DNA from: Tubiluchus corallicola
Lineage: Eukaryota > Priapulida > Priapulimorpha > Priapulimorphida > Tubiluchidae
Assembly: GCA_030141605.1 (NCBI GenBank)
Contig: JAQGDQ010000203.1
Span: forward strand, 129,001-193,000
Length of the DNA stretch: 64,000 nt
Direction: 5' to 3'
Shown in pieces: positions 12,008-35,410 of this stretch (position 1 is the first letter of the stretch; every line of letters begins with the position of its first letter). Both the position numbers and the translations under genes were made by a program. The notes under the pieces were generated by a model that had not been told where the DNA came from, searched no databases, and saw nothing but the letters and a program-made list of their open reading frames with translations.

Positions 12008-14506
12008 AGTGAAATACTTATAAACACAAAGTAATGATTACTAAATTAATGATGGTTACACACAAGAAATGAACAGTACAAAAAATACGCAGAATTAATT
12101 GTAGTTTACTATTGATCATTGTAGTATCTTCGAAGTGATTTCCTGCAACTTTCCATAATCATGCAAAAATAGAAAATGTTACAGAGCATTTTTAACAATT
12201 TTGGAAAACAAAAATTTGGGTTTGGATGTCTTTCCTCTCTAGTTTAAAGTTTTAGTAATCTGTGCGAGCTATTGGGTAATGCATGTGTCATTTTATGTAG
12301 AATGAATTTGTACAAAATGTAAATAATGATTGCAAAAATCTATTCACTGTGGCTCATTTGTTATAAATTTTATTAAAACACAATGTTTCTTAAGTTAATA
12401 ATAATAATGATTGTTTTTCGATGCTTTCAAAACTGGCTAAGAACTTGTAGCAATGGCTGGGTTATATAACATGTCCAAAGCATTGCAAAAACATACCAAA
12501 AGCACGATTTTGTATTTGTGCTTTGTTACTCATCAATACCTTAAATTTGTTTATCTTGATTTGTTTACTAACACGTTTACAGTGAAAATACAAAATAACA
12601 GTAAGTAGATATCAGCAGTTATGTATTTATCAAAGGCGGAAAAATCACTAGATTTACACACAATCTTATGAAAGGATACTAATTGTCATCTCATAAACAA
12701 AAACAAAATTCATTTTACTTTAATATTATTCAATGTTGTATTTAACTTTAATCACACTTAGGTAAGAGTGCTGCTGTGCACACAATAAACATTATGAAAC
12801 TATTACATATATTGTAATTGTATCACACATAATTTAACATCACATACATGCTATAACATTAATTAATTTGCATTTGCAACAATGAAAATGTTTTGCAGCA
12901 ACGAAACAAATGACACCATTTATACTTAAAATGACAATTTATGACTAACATTCTTGGGCAATTACTGCGTACCTTCAAGAAAGTGTATTAGATGACTATG
13001 TACAGAAAAAATCAATTTTGTTATCTATACTACAAGTAGTTAAGTAGTACCTTTACACAGTACCCTAGATTGTTTGCTAGCATCCACCTGAGCCTGATCA
13101 TAAAGCATAGCTAATCGAAATTAAACGAGGGTTGGCCTTACGGGTGCGGAACCGTCCAGTTGCATAGCACTCACAGCTTTTGGGGGTTTGAAAAGAAGAC
13201 TGATCTTTGCAAATATTTTTTTGCTTATGCACCTGCAATTTGTTTATATAACTGTTCGTGTTTATTTTATGTTTCATGTTTTAGTACATTCCTATTACAG
13301 AGGCTGAAAATTGTAAATTATTGATTAAATTGCTCTTTTTTGCTATTTTTACAAACTTCATTTGTGTATTTACTTTTGCTGAATATTAAGATTAAATTTA
13401 AATGTTCTATTACTAATTAAAAATCCTAAGGCCTCTTTTGATATAATTTATAGTAAGAGGTATAAATAATCTATTAGAATAAGCTATTACAGGTGCTTTT
13501 GTACAGTAAAATTTTTATGCGTTTGTTAACGATTTACTAAAGTGGAATGACAACCACTGAAAACAATATAACTTTTGCCATAGGGTAGTCATGGCCCGCA
13601 CAAGCTGTTTTGTACGGGGCCCGAAATATCTTAAGGCCGGCACTGACTAAGCACTGTTTATATTGACGACGTAGAAAACATATCCTGTCAAGAACTCCTA
13701 CAATCCAGGAAATAACTTGTAATAAATAAATAAACAGACATGATGTTTTAGCACATCACTGCGAACTATATTTACTTAGACAAAAAAGAATGAAGTAGTG
13801 CAATAATCACTATATATGAATCTTTTTGGCATTTAGAATTATAAAATAATCATTAGTGAAGCACAAGAAAACTCAAAAGAAAGAGCACAAAAAGCATGAA
13901 ATATTGCTAATAACAAGAAACATCATGGTAGCAGGAACATCAGCTAAGATGCAATGAATACTACAATTTAGTATCTTTTGTGCTTTGAACATGTTTTTCA
14001 GCTGTGGATAGAAATGTGGTGTACTTTCATTTCTTTGGTGCAGTTTTATAAATTTGCCATTTTCTGTTCCTATTTTCCCAAGTACAGAAAGGTAACATAC
14101 ATTTGCACATGATTAACTTTTTCTCGAGGGGTGTTTCTCTCACTTTATAATAAAGTCCTAATAAGGAAAAAACAACGTAGAAGTAGTAATAACTAAAAAA
14201 GTCTGTTCTTAGTATGTTCTTACTCTCTGAAAGTGATACAGCAAACAGATGCACAAGTGATGTACAAGTGTATAACTATTCTCATCTGCTACATAACAAA
14301 AAACATACTTCCTGCCATGAACCTTGTCAAGTGATGTAAGATCCTGTTAGGTATCAGGCATGTAAGTTTATATAACTTGTGCCAGCCCCGCCTGTAAAAC
14401 ATCTTTCTGCATAATTGCATACACCTGCTTGCATAATTATAGTCTCGGGTGTTGTCAGTTGACCAACTGCACAGTTTCCTCCAAGTTAAGTGTATATTGT
14501 CCGGTG
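12008..14506. other. Intergenic, between the 3' ends of PEX13 and NMT
   Basis: AT-rich stretch of about 2.5 kb between two convergent genes. It contains their 3' UTRs. An AATAAA at 12784-12789 could serve PEX13 but is nearly 780 bases past the stop codon. I see no further conserved coding sequence and no RNA gene. Confidence 0.5.
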
Positions 14507-25429
<10,923 letters not shown>

Positions 25430-25683
25430 CATTATTCCATACAACATTACTGCCATCTGGTGTAGGAAATTTGGAGATAGAATGAGTCACTAAATCTACT
25501 GTAGAATGCACACTGTACAGATGTGACTTACGTGATGTGTGACTGAACGTGCAGTAATTAAATTTTAGAGTTAACGGTTAACTTTATATCTTTGTAAAGG
25601 TGTAAGAAGTGGTACCAGAGCTAACGTCTTTTTTGCAGCCCTATGTTTACTTTTTATTTTAATGACATCACGCTGTAATTATC

Positions 25684-26476
25684 TGATGGCTGCGAAGAAT
25701 CTGACATTTGGGTTCTCGGTATTTGGCAATATTATGGCATTAGGGGAATTAAATGAGGTAGGTCTGAATAAAATTTATGGTAAACATTTGGGTGAAAGAG
25801 CATGGAATGTGCATATAGAGAAAACTATAGCTGAATTATAGCGGGATTAAAAATGTAGAATGAAAAGTTAAGTAAATGTTCGACAGTAGAAAGATATAGA
25901 GATTGCAAAAGTTGTATATAATTTGAACCCTGGATGAACGATATATGGGGTGCAGAATTGCTTGTCAAAGCTAGGGTTGGTGCATTAGAAGTATTGGGAA
26001 ATCTTTTGTATGCTTGGAAAGTAGATTACCGCATAGAAAAAAGGCTTTGTAAATGTGGTAAAAATATTGAAACTGCAGAACACATAATATTAAGTTGCGA
26101 ATTTTACACACAGTTGAGAATCAAAGTCCCTTGGCAAGGAGCAGCTGACGAAAAATGCTTGAGATGGCTGTTATTTGGAGAGGGAAAAATTTATGCAGTC
26201 TGCCTACTGAAGGACATAATGGTCAAAAGAAGAAGCATTGCGAATGTTTAACTTTAAAGCTGAAAAGATAAAGAGGAATATATATTTAGCTCTGCGTAAT
26301 GGCGGTATAACATTTATAAATCCAAATTTTGTTTTGTGGTGCTGTAGCATTGGTGCAAGCATATGTGTGCGCCTTACGTTTTTGAGTAGAAAATTAGCCT
26401 AGTAGTACAACAATCGTTGCTACTCGCCCTGATATATAAAAGGGATTTAGGCACCGGATGGATGGATGGATGGACT
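25684..26476 (+). mobile_element. LINE 3' fragment, family B copy 1
   Basis: An open frame at 25934-26251 encodes the C-terminal part of a non-LTR polyprotein. It has the zinc-knuckle-like CKCGKNIETAEHIILSC and a following YTQLR. The fragment ends in a (GATG)n tail at 26457-26474. A second, longer copy of the same family lies at 28431-30100 on the minus strand, and the two match over about 0.8 kb from 25684 to the tail. This copy is strongly 5'-truncated and lies just upstream of NMT. Confidence 0.85.
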
Positions 26477-27385
26477 GAATTTGAATACAATAAATATTAC
26501 AGATACATATACTACAGCGCACATACGAAGTAGAGAAATACACAAATAACACCAAAGCTTATGATTTACGTCTACTGTACGTAATTACAATTCTGGTCCA
26601 CTGTTAGGTCAAACGCTTTTAAATTTCACTGTTGTTTCGTTGTTTCCGCAGTGACCATTCTGTCTGGTTAGATAGGCACAAATGAATGTCACCATGCGAG
26701 ACACAAGTAACGTGTCTTTACTTAATCAACTTTAACTCTTTTATTTTGGCTAAATTTCCAGTTTGTCACCTCTTCTCTTTCATTCTTCCATTTACTATAT
26801 ATTTGTGGATTTTTTTACTCAATCAAATGTTCAATATTTATTTCTGCGATCTCCACAGAGGAAGAAATCAGATTATATGGCAGCAAACTTTGATCATAAT
26901 TCTTTTATAACTCATTCATTATTATTCTATTCTTTATGAACTTTTATTCAAATAGCTGAAACAAATACTACTCAAGTCAATTTTTCATTGAGTAGTAAAT
27001 TGAATTGAATTGAATTGGTTGGTAATACATTTTTTTATTACTGTACATTTGAATAGCTGCTCTGCTCTGTCGTGTCTTCTTTACTACATAGCAGACACCA
27101 TAAATCTTCTTTAAACTTACTCTTATAATTACATTTTATTCATAGCATATTGAGCTTTATTTCTAATATAATTTTTGTGTTCTGGCCTCAATTTAGTGAC
27201 TTTATCATGCTCATAGGTTAAGAACCTTAACTTAGTTTTTGAGCGTATCTTGTGATGTGCACTGACTTTAATGAATTTTCTTATATTCCCTTTAGCATGC
27301 TTCTTCCTGACTTCTTAAGTGTCTTTGTAGACCCAAACTGAATAACTATATCATACTTCTTACTTAGACTTCTAACTTCTTTTAT
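26477..27385. other. Intergenic, LINE 3' UTR-like sequence
   Basis: No gene seen. Around 26680-27017 the base composition and a TTGAA-repeat end (26997-27016) suggest the 3' UTR of another plus-strand LINE. 27050-27385 appears to continue the minus-strand LINE fragment that follows, with stops in all frames. Confidence 0.4.
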
Positions 27386-27780
27386 CTAACTTCCTTCTAT
27401 TTTTTGTCCCACATACTTTCCATCATCTTTGGACTCTCTTGAATTTATTAGATTATGTAAGAACATCAATCTTTTGTGATCGATTCTCTGTTCAATTAGC
27501 CACACGCTTGCTTCTATTGCCATACCCCAATAACTGACTGACACCTGTGATAATAGATTTGTAACATTTCCTTCTGAATTTTTTCTATCCTGCCCATTTC
27601 TATTTTCATTACTATATGTTGCTCGTTTATATATTGCTGTATCAGAGTATTGCACAATATGTGAAGGTAGATTATTCCACTGGATGAATGAACATGGTGC
27701 AAATGAATATTTGAAACAATCTTTTTTGAACTGGTAGCATTGAAGTTTACGCTGATGCAAATTATGGTTTTTCCTGGTAG
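27386..27780 (-). pseudogene. LINE fragment joining two different C-terminal regions
   Basis: One open frame (27760 to 27386) starts with KDCFKYSFAPCSFIQWNNLP, a motif found near the C-terminus of CR1/Jockey-type LINEs. After about 50 residues it changes to SVSYWGMAIEASVWLIEQRI..HKRLMFLHNLIN, which resembles the segment before the C-terminal zinc knuckle in a different LINE type, perhaps family B. The junction may be an insertion of one element into another or a chimeric retroposition. Confidence 0.6.
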
Positions 27781-28099
27781 CTTTGGTAAATAATATATTG
27801 CTATTAATATTTACATAGCAGTCAATGAACCATGCACAAATGTTGTAGTGCGATTTTAATTAAGCTCCATTTAAGCCATTCTGTTGAGTAGCCAGTTAAT
27901 TCAATAATATTTTCGACACATATAGGTTACAAGACTAGTGAGCAAATAGTCGTCATTGTTCTTAACTGCGTTATTTATTTTTGACTATAGTTTCCACAAT
28001 CCATAACTATAATCTGTCAAAGGGGATTTGTCAATGTTGCTAATACTGATACCTCTACTTTTTAAAGGAGACGTAAATACTAAAAAATTTCAGAGATGC

Positions 28100-28430
28100 C
28101 ATCAGTGGAGGACATATCTAGCTAAACTATGCTGCTCCCAAAAAGCCAGTGAGGATCAATGAATTTTTCAGGATGATTCTGCCAATACTTATCTAAGCGA
28201 GCTTTGAATTTGGTTATACTGGTTGGCTCGTGGTTCCAGGAGCATATGGTTTCAGGAACATTTTTTTCTTTTGTTCCAACTTCTGCGGAGTCTCATTTTA
28301 TGCAGTTTCAATGAATGTCTTCAATGGTCTTTTTGTGTCATGTATTTTTATATGCATGTCTAAAAGTGGTCTGTCTATCCCAGTTAGTGTTCTGTATATT
28401 TGTATCATGTTGTCTATTTCTAATGGCCTT
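28100..28430 (-). pseudogene. LINE family C, 3' part, interrupted by family B copy 2
   Basis: On the minus strand this encodes, with stops, DGRPLEIDNMIQIYRTLTGI and then ITKFKARLDKYWQNHPEKF, matching the end of a CR1-type polyprotein. The same C-terminal pattern recurs at about 46330-46420. It directly abuts the (GATG)n tail of the family B copy at 28431. The missing middle part probably lies on the far side of that copy (30106-30460). Confidence 0.6.
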
Positions 28431-30100
28431 CCATCCATCCATCTGGTGCCTCAATCCCTTTTATAACGGGAGAGTAACAACATATATTGTACTTTTAGGC
28501 TGCTTTCTACTCAAAAACGCTAAGGCACACACACATGCTTGCACAAATGCTACAACACAGCAAAACAAAATTTGGGTTTATAAATGCTATATCACTGTTA
28601 TGCAGAGCTAAATATATATTCTCTTTATCCTTTCAGCTTTAAAGTTAAATATTTACGATGCTTCTTCTTTTGACATTATGTCCTTCAATAGGCAGACTGC
28701 ATGATTTTTTTCCCTCTCCAAATAACAGCTATCTCAAGCATTCTTCATCAGTTACTCCTTGCCATGGGACTTTGTTTCTTACCTGTGTGTAAAATTCACA
28801 ACTTAATATTATGTGCTCTGCAGTTTCAACATCTTTACCATATTTACAGAGTCTTTTTTCTATGCAGTAATCTACTTTCTAAGCATACAGGGGATTTCCC
28901 AACACTTCAAATGCATCGACTTTGGCTTTGACAAGCAATTCTGCTCACCATGTATCATTCGTCAAGGGTTCAAATAATGTACAACTTTTGCAACCTCTAT
29001 ATTTTTCTACTGTTGAACATTTACTTTGTTTTTTGTTCCACATTTTTAATCCCGTTTTAGCTATAACTTTCTCTATATGCACATCCCATGCTTTTTCACC
29101 CAATTGTTTATCACAAATTTTATTCAGACCTACCTCATTTAATTACCCCACTGCCATAATATTGCCAAACACCGAGAGCTCAAATCTATTTCCCAAATGC
29201 CTGATTCTTTGCAGCCATTTTGGTCAAAGTCTGTGTGTCACTACCCTTATTACCATTTTTTCAGTAACCGAACTTCACTTATAATTATAATTCTTTTAAA
29301 AAATTTTAGGTGAGTCTTTGTTTCTCGTTTTTCAAAAGATGAAAACCCAGCTTCACTTCTGATAGCAGCGCCACTGCATCCTTTTGCTTTCTAGAGCCAT
29401 CTTACAAATTCTTCTTGTATGCTATTACATCAATCGATTTCTTTTTGGCTGTACGTTCTGTCTACACAACCAAACATTATTTTTGGGCCTACATTTGCTT
29501 TCCAGCCTGTTCTCCCTATTTCTAATCTTGCTTCTGATTGCATTGCCACAAATTTTACAGCACCTATGGTTCTTCTAATATCTGGTATTCTTTCTTTCCA
29601 GCTATGTTCATCTTCTATGGTTCTTATAATTACCCCGAGGTATTTTTCTCTTTCTGTTGCATGTATACTGTATAGGTACATCTCCTATGATCTTAAAAAC
29701 TTTATTAGCATTACCTCCACAAAGGAGAATTGATGCACTTGGTCACACTGAATTTCATGCCAAATTCTTTTACAAGATCATTAGCAATCTTCAACAACAC
29801 CAACATATCACCTTCAAATTCTGTAATTAGCGTTGTGTCGTTAGCAATTTAAGCATGGGATCACCCTGTTTTACACCTGACTATACTTTAGATTATCCGT
29901 TCTGATGTTTCTCCAAACAAATTTGACATTAAAACCATGGTATCATGATTTCCAAAATTCGAAAAAGGATTGCTCTGTACTTAAATGTGTCAATACTTGC
30001 CACAGCTTTTTTCTACATCTAACATCACCACCCACTTTAAAGACCAGCCCTAACTTCTTGATTGTGGATATTCTTTTTCTCATATGCTTGGAAGTAATGT
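28431..30100 (-). mobile_element. LINE family B copy 2, 5'-truncated, decayed
   Basis: Reverse-oriented relative of the copy at 25684-26476, with the same (GATG)n tail (28431-28443 on the plus strand). It extends further 5': palm remnants read SGVKQGDPM and ANDTTLI (catalytic ADD changed to AND) around 29800-29890, followed by KYLGVIIRTIEDEHSW at about 29620-29650. A degenerate LDVEK motif is near 30020. Many stops and frameshifts are present. The plus-strand open frames across this stretch are antisense shadows. Confidence 0.82.
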
Positions 30101-30105
30101 AGTAG

Positions 30106-30460
30106 GTTTCCTTTGAGTTCTCTCTGCAAGCCTTGTCTGATCATACCTTGTCAGATGCTGTTATTACACCTGCATAGTTAGCAATGGGTCTTACCATAGA
30201 TTTGTACAACTTCATCATTGTTACATGGGTGCTACCAAATACCTTCCCCTTTATGAGCATTAACTTTTGATGTGCTTTATTTGTGATATACATGATTTGT
30301 TACTTAATATCAAGGTTACTATCAGTGATAATATTAAGATCCCTTTTGGTGTGTACTTATTATTATTGCTTCTTATTGCAGCTCATTGTGCACTTCGTGT
30401 CAATATTTGATCAGCTCACAGTTAAAACCGTACATTTATCATAGTTAAGAGCATTAACGG
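30106..30460 (-). pseudogene. LINE family C, thumb-region fragment
   Basis: Minus-strand translation gives KLNYDKCTVLTVS, RDLNIITDSNLDIK, NKAHQKLMLIKG and MKLYKSMVRPIANYAG. These are the thumb motifs of a CR1-type reverse transcriptase. Taken with 28100-28430 they form one element, split by family B copy 2. Confidence 0.7.
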
Positions 30461-30723
30461 GTTATCATGGTTTCAGCTATTCATTTCTTAATTTTATTTT
30501 TATTGTAGGTTTGTGGTGTGTCTTGGTATTATGTGATGGATCTTTTGCAGAGGCAACAAAACAACATTAGCCAATTTCGTGTTTTCTACTTGGCTCAGTT
30601 GGCTGTGACTGTGTTAAAAATTTGAATCTAAACTTGGCAGTTTCTAAGTTTTATACTCCAGTTAAGTGAGTGTGGTATTAAATTTAGTGATTTTTTATTG
30701 GACTGGACAGATTCTGTTCTTAC

Positions 30724-33700
30724 ATGGCAAAATTACTAATGGTGCGAAGGTTGGGTGCGCCAACCGCCATTCCATCTGTGGTGCAAGAGATACGAGTGAC
30801 TTGTCTAGGAACTAGCAGACCGCTGCAACAACATTCGCCAAGTAACAAGGACATTGACAGATTGGCAATAAATAGTCCTTTAAGTTCTTGTTACAGTATT
30901 AGAAATTATTATTGCTTGTCAGCACAGCAGTATGTTTTTAAAAATGCAACTCATTGTCGTTTTTATGGATTGAAGTTTGAAAGCCGCTTAATGAGCTCAG
31001 CTGCCAGATTCGGATTATTAGTCTCACGGTTGCTAAGGCTGAGGTACCTATTACTTGGTTCAGCAATTGGAGGTGGAGTGGCATTAGGAAATACATACGA
31101 GGCTTGGAAAGAAAGACTTCCTGACATGAGCTGGATGAAAGAACATTTGCCTAACAGCAATGATTACAATAAGTTTGTCAACTGGATGAAAGAGCTAATG
31201 CCTAGTAAAGAATATTACGAAAAGCTTAGTGACTGGTTCACGCAGAAGAAAGGTAGTATTCAAATACCAGATGGAAGTGAATATATACGTGTAGGAAGAG
31301 AGAAACTGTCAGAATGGAGAGATAACTCTGCCGAGTGGATAAGTTCTGCAGGTCATATCGTTAGTAATGTGGTACAAGGAGGTGATGCTGGTGCTTTTCC
31401 CGAAGAGTCCACAGTAACCACAAAGGCAGCACCATCTGTAATGTCTTTCAATCCGTTTCAGTCAAAGACGAAAGATGCCGATGATGACTATCATGTGCTA
31501 ACAGACAAGGAGAAGTTAGAAGAACTGCAAAATGAACTTATGCAAGTCCAACTTAAATATCAACGAGAAATTGAACGTTTAGAGAAAGAAAATAGAGAAT
31601 TAAAGAAGCAGTTACTGATCAGAGCTGAGAAGCATTCTAGGGTGAAAAGAAAGTTTAAGAAGTCTCTGATTGACATGTACTCCGAAGTTCTAGATGAACT
31701 TTCCATATATGACTGCAGCTACAATACACAGGATCATTTGCCAAGAGTTGTTGTTGTTGGTGATCAAAGTTCCGGAAAAACTAGTGTCCTGGAAATGATT
31801 GCCAGAGCACGTATTTTCCCACGAGGTTCTGGCGAGATGATGACACGAGCGCCTGTAAAGGTAACTTTGAGCGAAGGTCCATATCATATTGCTACATTTA
31901 AGGATAGCACTCGTGAATTTGATCTGTCAAAAGAATCAGATTTGGTTGAATTGCGAAAAGAAGTAGAATTACGTATGAGGAACAGTGTCCGGCAAGGGAA
32001 AACTGTGAGTAGCGAAACCATTTCCATGACTGTGAAAGGCCCTGGTCTGCAGAGGGTAGTTCTAGTTGATTTACCAGGCATTATTAGCACGCAGACAACA
32101 GAAATGGCTGATGATACTAGAGATTCTATCCATGGCATTTGCAGGACTTATATGGAGAATCCAAATGCTATAATTCTTTGCATTCAGGATGGTTCAATAG
32201 ATGCAGAACGAAGCAACGTTACGGATCTTGTGCGAGAAATGGATCCAAATGGAAAACGAACTATTTTTGTTCTAACTAAAGTTGATTTAGCTGAAGAGAA
32301 CATGTTCAACCCAGACCGACTAAAGAAGATTCTAGAAGGAAAACTGTTTCCCATGAAAGCTTTAGGATATTTTGCTGTCGTGACCGGTCGTGGCAATGTG
32401 AATGATAGTATTGCAACAATACGTGATTATGAGGAAAATTTTTTCCGAAATTCCAAACTTTTTAAAGATATGAACTTTAAGGCTACACAGCTGACAACCC
32501 AAAATATGAGTATGGCAGTATCTGCGTGCTTTTGGAAAATGGTAAAAGAGTCAGTCGAACAGCAAGCTGATGCTTTCAAGGCAACACGTTTCAATTTGGA
32601 AACAGAATGGAAAAACAATTTTCCGCGAGTGCGAGAACTTGATCGTGATGAGCTGTTTGAGAAGGCAAGGGGAGAGGTTCTAGACGAGATTATAAATCTA
32701 AGCCTAGTTACACCCAGAGAATGGGAAGAAGCTTTTTACAATCATCTCTGGCAGTCTGTCAATACCTACATGTTTGAAAACATTTACATACCCGCTGCAC
32801 AAGCTGATAGTCCGGGAACTTTTAACACAATGGTTGATATCCGATTGAAACAGTGGGCAGATCAGGTTTTGCCAAAACGATGCGTAGAAGTGGGGTGGGA
32901 TACGCTAATGATGCAGTTTCGGGATCTCATTGATAAAGATTGTGAAAGTAAGGATCATGATGCTTTGTTTGATAAGTTAAAATTAGCCGTCATCGATGAA
33001 GCAGCCAGTCAACATCGTTGGGACAGGAAGGCTCCAGATTCTCTGCGTGTGATTCAACTGAATGCTTTAGAGGATCGGTCAGTGCCTGATAAGCAAACAT
33101 GGGATCAGGCCATTACGTTCATGGAAAAATTTTTAAGGTTAGTATTTACTTTTTTTAATTGCATAACCAAACAGTAAACAAAGTAAAGGTCTTTTTTGTT
33201 CTAAATGTGTGTTGAATGCCTTTACTATAGTTTTCAGGTGGCATTATAAATATTGAATTAAGATACATTATAGAAAATTTCCATTGATTTGACATTGAAA
33301 ATTGTCACCGAAAGGGGAAATGTGATAGACTAATGTTTATTCATTAAAGAGAGAAACTTGACCAGACTGAGTTGTTGACGAAGCAGTTAATGGGACCAAG
33401 TTTAAGAGAGCAGTGGATGTTCTGGAAATCCATATCAGATGAACAGAGAAAATGGCGTGCCACCATGTTTGAACTGAGCAAGATCATACAGGGTGAAGAA
33501 AAAGCGAGACCCATTCTAACACTAGAAGAACTGACAGCAACAAGAAAAAATCTGCAAGTGAGTTGGATCATAATTAGCACTGAATTAACTTTCAAACCTA
33601 GTTGAATTAAATAATGACTTGTATCTGAGAAAGATCAGCGGAGAAATTAAAAATAATGAGATAATTCAGAATTTGAAATACACATTGAATGAACACGTAA

Positions 33701-35410
33701 TTTACTAGTTACATAACATATTACAGTTTGCTGTAGGCTATAATAGTTTGGTGGTAGAGAATGAGTGTGATCACTACTAAGTCTTGGGTTCAAATTTTCA
33801 TTGAGTCAGTTTTTTATCATTTTCTGTTTGTCTTTAACAAATCAGAGCCTGGGTTTACTGATTAGCAGGTTTGGTAATTAGATACCTGGCACTGATTAGA
33901 GTTGCTAGGTTTTGTTAATCGTAACATCTTTTGCTACTTGCTTGTAAAATAGCCTAGGAGTTTTTCATGATGTTGTTATCGTAGGCTTACTCGTTATTTG
34001 ACTGATTGGTAGAAACCAAAAGATGAATGTACAATGCACATTTGCAGTGAATTGTTCTTTTAAAATCACTTTTGTATGTAGAAGAGACATTTCCTGCAGA
34101 ATTTTTAGCTTTAGGTCCAGTTTTCTCTGTTTCGCTCTGTGATTTTAATATACTTAGTTTTGTCTTTGAAAAGCCTTGAACATTTTTTAAGGAAAAGTAC
34201 CTGGCCTTGTACTCAGAGGTAATCTGAAGATTAACAGCGAGAGTGCATTGACATTGCATTTTATGTTCCTTTTAGGTTTCGGGTGTCGATGTGGACTTTG
34301 AGTTCATCCGTGACACATGGTTCCAAGTTTATCGCCTTCATTTCCTCAATACAGCCATTCAGAAAGCTGGAGATTGCAGAAAGGGATTTTTTCACTATCA
34401 ACAGGGTTACACGGAGCAAGGACTCGAATGTCACGATATTGTTCTGTTTTGGAGAATACAGAGAATGTTACAGATTACTAGTAATGCATTACGTCAACAG
34501 GTAGGAGCAGCATTTTCATTCTGTTGCATGATTACCTTTTCCACAATCAATTTTTTGTCGAATAAACAACATATTTCGGAAATTCAAAGTCAACTTTTTT
34601 TCTAATTGAACAGACCTACTTGCTGTAGATGAATATCTCATTATCGAAGAAAATTCTGTAAGGTGAGACAGTGAACTAGGAGGGCAGAGCTAACAGTCAG
34701 ATGTGTAATGTGTACATCCTTCCTCAATGAGGTGAATGCTAAGGACAGTTTTCTAGATGGTCACACATCCGCTGAGTGACTAACGTCACCATTGTTTAAT
34801 TTCACTCGCTAACCTCAATATGTGACAACTTGGCTATTCTCGTTATGCTAACTAAAACTGCCTTGTACTGTCTTGGCAACGCATTACACAGTTATTTTGC
34901 TGTGCTAATGATTTCATTCTAAGCAAGCATTAAACAATAAATTACTATAGCAAGAGACAGACTTTTTTAATAAAATAGTGTCAGTTTTTCAGCTCCACAG
35001 GTTCATACTAAACCAAAAGCAACATCAAAATAGGTTTGAAAAACTCTTCACTTCCTTTTAAAAAGAAACATATTTTAATAAGCTTGCAGAGGAAGCTAAA
35101 CAATACAGCTGCAGAAAAAATACCACAAGTTTGAATTAGCAAGTCCTGTCACACATCTCACGCGGAGTGCACACATCACACATTGTGTTTTTATTTGAAT
35201 ACTTTTCAAATCTTGTAGGTGATGAGTACTGAGGCAAGACGTTTAGAGAAGGAAATAAAACAAGTGCTAGAGGATGTCAGTCAAGATAAAGAGCGAAAAG
35301 AACAACTTCTCACTGGTAGAAGAGTTACTCTTGCTGAAGATCTGAAAAAAGTGCGGCAAATTCAAGAAAAATTAGAGGAATTCATTGAACAATTAAACAA
35401 GGAAAAATAA
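30724..35410 (+). CDS. OPA1: OPA1-type mitochondrial dynamin-like GTPase
   Basis: Inner-membrane GTPase that drives inner-membrane fusion and shapes cristae. Coding exons: 30724-33137, 33350-33557, 34276-34500, 35219-35410 (TAA), all GT-AG with matching phases, giving 1012 residues; human isoforms run to about 1015. The first about 100 residues look like a mitochondrial presequence. The membrane segment follows ([20 protein letters not shown], about 103-122), a family hallmark. A coiled coil covers about 260-300. GTPase motifs: G1 GDQSSGKTS (346-354), G2 Thr in [10 protein letters not shown]3 DLPG (449-452), G4 TKVD (518-521). The C-terminal GED is in exons 3-4 ([27 protein letters not shown]). 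The 2.4-kb first coding exon carries the whole GTPase and middle region without an intron. Start chosen as the first in-frame ATG before the presequence. Confidence 0.96.
33743..33800 (+). repeat. tRNA-derived SINE head, OPA1 intron 2
   Basis: An A-box-like TAGTTTGGTGG is followed after about 35 bases by a B-box-like GGGTTCAAATTTTC. Spacing suits a pol III promoter of tRNA origin. It cannot fold as a complete tRNA, so it is probably an old SINE. Confidence 0.4.

Noticed and set aside
28230-29733. Overlapping plus-strand open frames of 60-120 codons
   Set aside because: Antisense shadows of the minus-strand LINE family B copy.
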